Shown: positions 6,645 to 11,563 of the stretch, in pieces | Layout: each line of letters opens with the position of its first letter | Numbering within the stretch: position 1 is the stretch's first letter | Assembly: GCA_947383685.1 (NCBI GenBank) | Contig: CANDEE010000052.1 | Location: 1-11,563, forward strand | Reading direction: 5' to 3' | Source: an uncultured Pseudoflavonifractor sp. | GTDB taxonomy: Bacteria; Bacillota; Clostridia; Oscillospirales; Oscillospiraceae | DNA: 11,563 nt | Notes under the pieces: generated by a model | The model's database searches: none | What the model saw: only the letters and a program-made list of their open reading frames with translations | What the model was told of the DNA's origin: nothing | Made by a program: the position numbers and the translations under genes

Positions 6645-8099
6645 ATGAAAACGCCCCTGTCTCCCGCCGAAGTGCATAAGCAGTATGAGGAGACCCTTAC
6701 CGCCTTTCTCAAGACCGTCCCCGACGCTACCCTCCGGGTGCGGCTGAGCCACGGGGCCGACGATTTTTTCCGCTCTCTGGCTCTGGGAGTCTGGCACGCC
6801 GACGGCGGGCCTGTCACCGCCGGATATGTGGAGTATTATAACGCCCTGTACCTGCGGGGGAACCCGGCGCCCTCCATCCTCTTTTGGGAATTGTCCACCT
6901 GCGTGTCGGACTATCCCGGCCTGCCCACCCCAGACTTCTTCCACCGGATGCGGGCCTATGACAAGGTGGCGGGGGGCGACCTGTCCCGGCGGTTTCTGGA
7001 CATCGTGGTACTGATGGGGCTGCTGTTCGCCTCGGTAGACGGAATGGTCAGCGAGGGGGAGGCCGCCTTTGTAAACGGCACTGCCGACAGTCTGACCCGG
7101 CTGTGCGACAAGGACGGACTGAAGGGGAGCAAGGCTCCCCTGGACGCCAAGGATTTCGTGACGGCAAGGCCCGCCGCGGGAGCGAGCGGGCCCCAAGTTT
7201 CTGTCCCCGCCCCGGCTGCGGAGGAGAAGGAGAAGGTCCCGGCGGAGCCGGAGCAGACCCTGGAGGAGCTGCTGGCAGAGCTGGACGAGCTGTGCGGGCT
7301 GGACAAGGTGAAAGCCGACGTAAAGAGCCTCATCAATCTGGTGAAGGTGCGGAAGCTCCGGGAGAAGGAGGGGCTGCCCGTGCCGCCCCTCAGCCTCCAC
7401 CTGGTGTTCATGGGCAATCCCGGCACGGGCAAGACCACCGTGGCCCGGCTGTTGGCAAAGATATACCATGTGATCGGCGTTCTTTCCAAAGGGCAGCTTG
7501 TGGAGGTAGACCGCTCCGGGTTGGTGGCGGGGTTCGTGGGGCAGACGGCTCTTAAGACCCAGGAGGTCATCACCAAGGCCATCGGCGGGGTGCTGTTTAT
7601 CGACGAGGCCTACGCCCTCACCAGCCACACAGGGCAGAACGATTTCGGCCAGGAGGCGGTGGAGGTTCTGCTGAAAAACATGGAAGACCACCGGGACGAC
7701 CTCATTGTCATTGTGGCGGGCTACACCGACCTGATGGGGGATTTTATTCACTCCAACCCCGGCTTGGAGAGCCGGTTCAATAAATATTTCTACTTTGACG
7801 ACTATAACGGGGAGCAGATGCTTTCCATTTTCCAGTCCATGTGCAAAAAGAACGGGTATGCCCTGGACGGGGAGGCGGAAAAGTACGCCAAGGAATTTTT
7901 GAACGAGATGTACGCCTGCCGGGATGAAAATTTCGGCAATGCCCGGGATGTGCGGAACTTTTTTGAACGCTCGGTGGCCTGCCAGTCCGACCGGGTGGCG
8001 GCGCTGGAGAGCGTGGACAAGGAGGCCCTTATGGCCCTCACCGCCGCCGACTTGAAGGAGGCGGCAGGGGAGGAACCCGCCGAAGAACCGGAATGTTGA
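6645..8099 (+). CDS. CbbX/SpoVK-type AAA+ ATPase with N-terminal helical domain
   Basis: Predicted cytoplasmic hexameric AAA+ remodelling ATPase, 484 aa. The C-terminal half (about 205-470) closely follows the CbbX/SpoVK subfamily: Walker A GNPGTGKTT at 257-265 (K263), pore-loop-like GFVGQT at 296-301, Walker B GGVLFIDEAY at 314-323 (D320, E321), sensor-1 region VIVAGYTD at 355-362, arginine-finger candidate R377 in NPGLESRF, and sensor-2 GNARDVR at 431-437 (R434). All catalytic elements appear intact. Residues 1-170 are a separate, mostly helical domain; around 119-150 there is a weak resemblance to TerB-like domains (LLFASVDGMVSEGEAAF). A Pro/Ala/Glu-rich linker covers about 174-204. No RuBisCO genes are in the window, so a CbbX role is not implied; SpoVK in sporulation is only a family analogy. 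The start is an ATG with a well-placed AGGTGA. The last 7 nt overlap the next gene. Confidence 0.9.
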   Translation: MKTPLSPAEVHKQYEETLTAFLKTVPDATLRVRLSHGADDFFRSLALGVWHADGGPVTAGYVEYYNALYLRGNPAPSILFWELSTCVSDYPGLPTPDFFHRMRAYDKVAGGDLSRRFLDIVVLMGLLFASVDGMVSEGEAAFVNGTADSLTRLCDKDGLKGSKAPLDAKDFVTARPAAGASGPQVSVPAPAAEEKEKVPAEPEQTLEELLAELDELCGLDKVKADVKSLINLVKVRKLREKEGLPVPPLSLHLVFMGNPGTGKTTVARLLAKIYHVIGVLSKGQLVEVDRSGLVAGFVGQTALKTQEVITKAIGGVLFIDEAYALTSHTGQNDFGQEAVEVLLKNMEDHRDDLIVIVAGYTDLMGDFIHSNPGLESRFNKYFYFDDYNGEQMLSIFQSMCKKNGYALDGEAEKYAKEFLNEMYACRDENFGNARDVRNFFERSVACQSDRVAALESVDKEALMALTAADLKEAAGEEPAEEPEC

Positions 8100-8689
8100 G
8101 CCTGCGGCTGGCAGAGGGGGAGGAGACCATTTCCGGGGAGACCTTCCGGGGGGAGACGGCGGAGGACCTGGAGCTGTGGGGAGTGGAATTCACCGACACA
8201 GTCTTTTTGAAATGCCGGTTCGTGGGCTGCCGTTTTGGAGGCGGCTCCTTCTGCCGGGTGAGGCTGGAGGGGTGCGATTTTTCCAACTGCTCCTTTGCCG
8301 ATACTGCCTGGATAGATTGTGTCATAACCGGCTGCAAGGGTCTGGGGGCGGATTTCCGGGGGAGCCACTGGAAGGGCTGCAGCCTGTCGGGAAGCCTATT
8401 GCGGATGGTCAATTTTTCCCAGACGAAGTGGGATAACTGCGGCTGGAATGACTGCGATTTGAGCCAGTCCCTGTGGATGGAGTGTAAGCAAAAAAAGCTG
8501 ACGGCTACGGGCTGTGATTTGAGAGGAGCCAATTTCTTCCGCACATCTCTGGAGGGGTTGGACTTATCCCGGTGCGACATGGAGGGGATCACCGTGTCCG
8601 AGTCCCTTGGGGAACTGAAGGGGCTGACCGTGGGTGCCCATCAGACCGTGGGACTGGTGAAGCTGCTGGGAGTAAGGGTGGAGGGTTGA
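8093..8689 (+). CDS. Pentapeptide-repeat beta-helix protein, Qnr-like architecture
   Basis: A 198 aa protein composed almost wholly of pentapeptide repeats. The five-residue register can be followed without a break from about residue 11 to 165, roughly 31 repeats or nearly 8 coils of a right-handed quadrilateral beta-helix. Clear units include CDFSN, CSFAD, ADFRG, CDLSQ, CDLRG, ANFFR and CDMEG. Twelve of its 13 cysteines (all but C54) fall at the i-2 position. The tail (about 166-198, with GLTVGAHQTVGLVKLLGV) resembles the C-terminal dimerisation segment of Qnr/MfpA-like proteins, which mimic DNA and protect gyrase; that function is not demonstrated here. No signal peptide or membrane segment is seen. 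The ATG at 8093 overlaps the AAA+ stop by 7 nt and has only a weak ribosome binding site, so translational coupling is likely. It may also be a non-gyrase scaffold or client of the ATPase. Confidence 0.88.
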   Translation: MLSLRLAEGEETISGETFRGETAEDLELWGVEFTDTVFLKCRFVGCRFGGGSFCRVRLEGCDFSNCSFADTAWIDCVITGCKGLGADFRGSHWKGCSLSGSLLRMVNFSQTKWDNCGWNDCDLSQSLWMECKQKKLTATGCDLRGANFFRTSLEGLDLSRCDMEGITVSESLGELKGLTVGAHQTVGLVKLLGVRVEG

Positions 8690-8733
8690 CAGTCCCCGCA
8701 ACCGCCGGTTGACAGCATGGAAAGCCCGGATGA

Positions 8734-8762
8734 TTGACGGTTTGCCCCCTTTCGGATAGACT
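8734..8762 (+). promoter_or_regulatory. Promoter of the XRE-type membrane regulator
   Basis: TTGACG (-35, 8734-8739), 17 nt spacer, TAGACT (-10, 8757-8762). The predicted start is near 8769, 25 nt before the ATG. The -10 box lies between the arms of a 10 bp inverted repeat. Upstream, no rho-independent terminator is visible after the pentapeptide gene, so read-through may add to this promoter. Confidence 0.75.
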
Positions 8763-8784
8763 AAGGGAAGAAAACCGAAAGGGG
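8746..8784 (+). promoter_or_regulatory. Inverted repeat flanking the regulator's -10 box; candidate operator / RBS hairpin
   Basis: Perfect 10 bp inverted repeat: CCCCTTTCGG (8746-8755) and CCGAAAGGGG (8775-8784), separated by 19 nt. It brackets the -10 box and predicted start. The right arm overlaps the ribosome binding site (AAAGGGGAG, 8778-8786). As DNA it could be an autoregulatory operator. In RNA reading through from the upstream operon it would pair and cover the ribosome binding site, while RNA starting near 8769 would lack the left arm. The repeat is seen directly; both roles are inference. Confidence 0.6.
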
Positions 8785-8793
8785 AGAACGGTC

Positions 8794-9540
8794 ATGACAT
8801 TGGGGCAAAGGATACAGGCGGGGCGGAACGCCCTGGAACTTTCCCAGGAGGGACTGGGGGAGAAGTTGGGAGTGAGCCGTCAGGCGGTGAGCAAGTGGGA
8901 GGCCGACGCCGCGGTGCCCGATACGGATAAGCTCATTGCCCTGTCAAAGCTCTTTGGGATGACCCTCAATGAGCTTTTGCAGGTGGAGGGGCCGAAGGAA
9001 ACGCCGGAGGCAGAGACTCCGGCAGCAAAGGTCCCAGAGATCGCCCCCGCCGCCCCTTTGGAGGGGGAGGAGACATTCTGGAAAAGGCTTTCCCCTGAAT
9101 GGAAAAAGCTGATCGCAATTGCCTTAGTGATCCTGCTCATCGTGATCCAGGCCACCTTCCGGCTGCGGGTCACCCGTCTGGAGAACCGGGTGGAGGAGCT
9201 GGAACGGCAGATTTCCAAGGTTCGGCTGGAGACGGGTATGGAATCGGCCTGGAGCTCCAGCAGTTATGGGATTGACGGGGACATTCTGCACCTGTCGGTA
9301 TCACCGACGTGGGAGCGGGAGGGGCTGGAGGTAGTCTTTGAGGTCGTCGGGAGCGGCGCAGGGGATAAACGGGTGCAGGCCGGCAGGCAGGACAACGGCG
9401 ACTTTGATGCGGAGATATGGCTTGGCGACCTGGAAACGCCGCCGTATACCGTGCTTGCGGAATTTTCCTATCAGGGGCGGCAGCGTACGGAACCCATGCT
9501 GCAGCTTGACCGCTCCTTCGGAAAATGGGTATATAAATAA
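8794..9540 (+). CDS. XRE-family HTH regulator with transmembrane segment and extracytoplasmic domain
   Basis: A 248 aa protein of unusual layout. Residues 1-63 are a Cro/CI-type helix-turn-helix domain (LSQEGLGEKLGVSRQAVSKWE at about 16-36 includes the recognition helix). A Pro/Ala/Glu-rich linker covers about 66-95. One hydrophobic segment at about 105-121 (LIAIALVILLIVIQATF) is predicted to span the membrane, followed by a short coiled coil (about 124-146, LENRVEELERQISKV). The C-terminal 90 or so residues (about 155-248) are beta-rich and unrecognised. With the HTH inside, the tail would lie outside, suggesting a one-component membrane sensor; this is inference. The start chosen is the ATG at 8794, 7 nt after AGGGGAG; the frame opens at TTG 8734, but that codon is the -35 box. 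It converges on a MATE exporter, a possible but unproven target. Confidence 0.88.
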   Translation: MTLGQRIQAGRNALELSQEGLGEKLGVSRQAVSKWEADAAVPDTDKLIALSKLFGMTLNELLQVEGPKETPEAETPAAKVPEIAPAAPLEGEETFWKRLSPEWKKLIAIALVILLIVIQATFRLRVTRLENRVEELERQISKVRLETGMESAWSSSSYGIDGDILHLSVSPTWEREGLEVVFEVVGSGAGDKRVQAGRQDNGDFDAEIWLGDLETPPYTVLAEFSYQGRQRTEPMLQLDRSFGKWVYK

Positions 9541-9547
9541 CAAACGG

Positions 9548-9577
9548 AAAGCCCTCCTGACTTCAGGAGGGCTTTTT
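9548..9577 (+). terminator. Terminator between convergent regulator and MATE genes
   Basis: Stem AAAGCCCTCCTG (9548-9559)/CAGGAGGGCTTT (9564-9575), loop of 4, followed by a T-run to 9577. It starts 8 nt after the regulator stop codon. The MATE gene on the other strand ends 2 bp beyond it, so the hairpin probably serves both genes, although the T-tract on the minus strand is short. Confidence 0.93.
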
Positions 9578-9578
9578 G

Positions 9579-10922
9579 CTATATTTTCCAGTCAAATAAT
9601 GTTTCCCGCCGCAGGAAATAGTACCCTGCCCCTACCGCGTCGGCCAGAAACCAGCCGATGGGCACCGACCACCAGATACCCACCACCCCAATGGCGGGGA
9701 TAGCGGAGAGAAGGTAGGCCAGGGCCACACGGGTTCCCAGGGACACCACGGTGAGCACCACCGACATCCCCGGCCGCCCCAGGGCCCGGTAGAGGCCGTA
9801 AAGCAGAAACAGGCAGCCGATGCCGCAGTAGAAGGCCCCCTCAATGCGGAGATAGCGAACGCCCTCGGCTACAATGGCGGTTTCCCCCGGCTCGGTAAAA
9901 AGGCCCATGAGGGGCCCGGCGAACACAAATACCAGGGCGGAGACAGCGATACTGAAGCCCATGGCGGCCACCACCGCCCCCCGGAGTCCGGCCTGGATAC
10001 GCTCCCGGTTCCGGGCCCCATAATTCTGGGCGATAAAGGTGGAGAAGGCGTTGCCGAAGTCCTGGACGGGCATATAGGCAAAGGCGTCGATCTTCACCGC
10101 CGCGGCAAAGGCGGCCATGATAGTGGGGCCAAAGCTGTTGACCAGGCCCTGAACCATGAGGATGCCCAGGTTCATCACCGACTGCTGGACGCAGGTGAGG
10201 ATGGAGAACCCGGCGATCTCCCTGACCCGCATCCAACGGAGATGGAACTTTCCCCGCAGGGAGCGGAGCTGGGGGGAGCAGAGAAGGGCATAGAGGGCGA
10301 TGCCAACTCCAGAGACATACTGGGCGATGACAGTGGCCTCCGCCGCTCCTGTCGCGCCCCGGTGAAGGCCCAGCACAAACCACAGGTCAAGACCGATGTT
10401 CAGCAGGGCGGATACCCCCAGAAACACCAGGGGGACAATGGAGTTGCCCACCGAGCGGAGGAAGGAGGCGAAGTAGTTATAGAGAAAAGTGGCCCCGATG
10501 CCCCAGAAGATGACCGCCAGATACTCCCGCATGATGGGCCAGACCTCCCCGGGAACACGGAGGAAGATTCTAATTCCGTCCAGATAGAGGAAGGCCAGGG
10601 CGTTGAGCAGGACGGTCAGCAGGGCGATGAGGAAGAAGGAGGCTGAGACGCTCTCGGCAAGAGCCTCCTCGTCCCGCTGTCCAAAGCGGATGGAAAACAC
10701 CGCTCCGCTGCCCATACAAAGGCCCAGCAAAATAGAGGTAAGGAAGGTCATAAGGGTAAAGGAGGAGCCCACCGCGGCCAGGGCGTTGCTGCCCAGGAAT
10801 TTGCCCACGATAAGGGTATCAGCGATATTATAGCATTGCTGCAGAAGGTTGCCCAGGATCATGGGGAGGGCAAAGCGCAGCATGGAGCCCATCACCGGGC
10901 CCCGGGTCAGGTCTTGGTTCAT
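9579..10922 (-). CDS. MATE family efflux transporter
   Basis: Second multidrug and toxic compound extrusion exporter, 447 aa with about 12 predicted membrane segments. The N-terminus follows the common Firmicutes MATE pattern: DLTRGPVMGSML (4-15), FALPMILGNLLQQCYNIADT and then IVGKFLGSNALAAVGSS. It differs clearly from the MATE protein at 3944-5320, so the two are not a recent duplication. The start chosen is the ATG at 10922, with GGGGTGA 4 nt upstream; the in-frame TTG at 10940 would place that site inside the gene. It is a single-gene unit with its own promoter, convergent with the membrane regulator. The C-terminus, ETLFDWKI, stops directly against the shared terminator. The substrate is unknown. 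Confidence 0.94.
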   Translation of the reverse strand: MNQDLTRGPVMGSMLRFALPMILGNLLQQCYNIADTLIVGKFLGSNALAAVGSSFTLMTFLTSILLGLCMGSGAVFSIRFGQRDEEALAESVSASFFLIALLTVLLNALAFLYLDGIRIFLRVPGEVWPIMREYLAVIFWGIGATFLYNYFASFLRSVGNSIVPLVFLGVSALLNIGLDLWFVLGLHRGATGAAEATVIAQYVSGVGIALYALLCSPQLRSLRGKFHLRWMRVREIAGFSILTCVQQSVMNLGILMVQGLVNSFGPTIMAAFAAAVKIDAFAYMPVQDFGNAFSTFIAQNYGARNRERIQAGLRGAVVAAMGFSIAVSALVFVFAGPLMGLFTEPGETAIVAEGVRYLRIEGAFYCGIGCLFLLYGLYRALGRPGMSVVLTVVSLGTRVALAYLLSAIPAIGVVGIWWSVPIGWFLADAVGAGYYFLRRETLFDWKI

Positions 10923-10951
10923 AATTTCACCCCGAATCAATGGTGAGGATT

Positions 10952-10980
10952 ATTGTAGCGGATTTTGGGGAGAGTGTCAA
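10952..10980 (-). promoter_or_regulatory. Promoter of the second MATE gene
   Basis: Minus strand: consensus TTGACA (-35, 10975-10980), 17 nt spacer, TACAAT (-10, 10952-10957). The start would be near 10945, leaving a leader of about 23 nt. No clear operator palindrome is seen around it. Confidence 0.88.
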
Positions 10981-10995
10981 ATGCGGCGAATAGAA

Positions 10996-11027
10996 AACGG
11001 AGCCCCGCTGTGTAGCGGGGCTCCGTT
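10996..11027 (-). terminator. Terminator of the glyceraldehyde-3-phosphate dehydrogenase gene
   Basis: Stem AACGGAGCCCCGCT (10996-11009)/AGCGGGGCTCCGTT (11014-11027) with loop GTGT. On the minus strand it is followed by a short T-tract (TTTT in total), 22 nt after the gap stop codon. Very GC-rich stem, so likely effective despite the short tract. Confidence 0.88.
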
Positions 11028-11049
11028 GGCGTTGTAAGAAAGGTTTTTC

Positions 11050-11563
11050 TTACTTGTGATCCACCTTGTACATATGCTCGATGAGCTCCAGCACCTTGTT
11101 GGAGTAGCCCATCTCGTTATCGTACCAGGACACGACCTTCACGAAGGTGTCGGTCAGAGCGATGCCGGCCTTGGCGTCGAAAATGGAGGTGAGGGGGCAG
11201 CCCAGGAAGTCGCTGGAGACCACGTCCTCGTCGGTGTAGCCCAGAACGCCCTTCAGTTCACCCTCGGAGGCGGCCTTCATGGCCTTGCAGATTTCCTCGT
11301 AGGAGGCGGGCTTCTCCAGGTTGACGGTCAGGTCGACCACGGACACGTCCAGGGTGGGAACACGCATGGACATACCGGTCAGCTTGCCGTTCAGGGCGGG
11401 GATGACCTTGCCCACGGCCTTGGCGGCGCCGGTGGAGGAGGGGATGATGTTGCCGGTGGCGGCGCGGCCGCCGCGCCAATCCTTCATGGAGGGGCCGTCA
11501 ACGGTCTTCTGGGTGGCGGTGACGGAGTGCACGGTGGTCATCAGGCCGTCCTTGATGCCGAAG
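11050..11563 (-). CDS. gap: Glyceraldehyde-3-phosphate dehydrogenase, 3' part (runs off window)
   Basis: C-terminal 170 residues of the glycolytic enzyme that oxidises glyceraldehyde 3-phosphate to 1,3-bisphosphoglycerate with NAD+ and phosphate. The frame is open to the window edge (FGIKDGLMTTVHSVTATQ), so the ATG at 11541 is internal. Visible hallmarks are HSVTATQKTVDGPS, DWRGGRAATGNIIPSSTGAA (phosphate-binding region), KLTGMSMRVPT and SWYDNEMGYSNKVLELI near the C-terminus. The NAD-binding half and the catalytic cysteine lie outside the window. The gene appears intact as far as it goes and is followed by its own terminator. Confidence 0.97.
   Translation of the reverse strand, partial: FGIKDGLMTTVHSVTATQKTVDGPSMKDWRGGRAATGNIIPSSTGAAKAVGKVIPALNGKLTGMSMRVPTLDVSVVDLTVNLEKPASYEEICKAMKAASEGELKGVLGYTDEDVVSSDFLGCPLTSIFDAKAGIALTDTFVKVVSWYDNEMGYSNKVLELIEHMYKVDHK

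Noticed and set aside
6540..7751. 403-codon minus-strand frame across the AAA+ ATPase gene
   Set aside because: The opposite strand encodes an AAA+ ATPase with every expected motif in order, plus promoter and ribosome binding site. The minus-strand product has shadow composition and crosses the divergent promoters.
8699..8711. Terminator after the pentapeptide gene (CAACC-GCC-GGTTG)
   Set aside because: Only a 5 bp stem with a 3-base loop and no T-tract; too weak to call.
8734..8793. Start of the XRE-type gene at TTG 8734
   Set aside because: That TTG is the -35 hexamer itself, and the typical HTH N-terminus and ribosome binding site point to the ATG at 8794.
3944..10922. The two MATE genes as a recent duplication
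   Set aside because: Their N-termini and overall sequences differ clearly and they sit in different transcription units; they appear to be separate subfamilies.

Overview
The window looks like chromosomal DNA of a GC-rich Clostridia, most likely an Oscillospiraceae-type gut Firmicute (Flavonifractor/Lawsonibacter/Intestinimonas-like). This is an inference from the Firmicutes-type DnaK, the hrcA-grpE-dnaK order under a CIRCE operator, strong AGGAGG-type ribosome binding sites, frequent TTG starts and high GC. The species cannot be named from the sequence.

Layout: (1) 1-216 holds no gene but carries two near-identical ~81 bp GC-rich repeats, 137 bp apart, with inverted ends and an internal hairpin; the second reaches into the dnaK stop codon. 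(2) 217-3769, minus strand: the heat-shock operon hrcA-grpE-dnaK, read from a sigma-A promoter whose start region is covered by a perfect CIRCE operator (3792-3818). dnaJ is not seen before the window edge. (3) 3883-6543, minus strand: a cysteine desulfurase (5341-6483) with its own promoter, followed 20 nt later by a MATE exporter (3944-5320) and a strong terminator. (4) 6585-9577, plus strand: a divergently transcribed accessory locus with a CbbX/SpoVK-type AAA+ ATPase, a pentapeptide-repeat beta-helix protein overlapping it by 7 nt, and, from its own promoter, a membrane-anchored XRE-type regulator, closed by a terminator. (5) 9579-10980, minus strand: a second MATE exporter with a near-consensus promoter, converging on the regulator. 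(6) 10996-11563: terminator and 3' part of glyceraldehyde-3-phosphate dehydrogenase, cut by the window edge.

Most genes are ordinary housekeeping or transport genes. The least ordinary part is 6585-9540. There an AAA+ remodelling ATPase is translationally coupled to an unbroken pentapeptide beta-helix with a Cys ladder and aromatic ladders. A putative transmembrane HTH regulator follows, whose promoter is bracketed by a perfect 10 bp inverted repeat that could also hide its ribosome binding site in read-through transcripts. Whether these three genes form one functional system is not shown by the sequence; it is a hypothesis.
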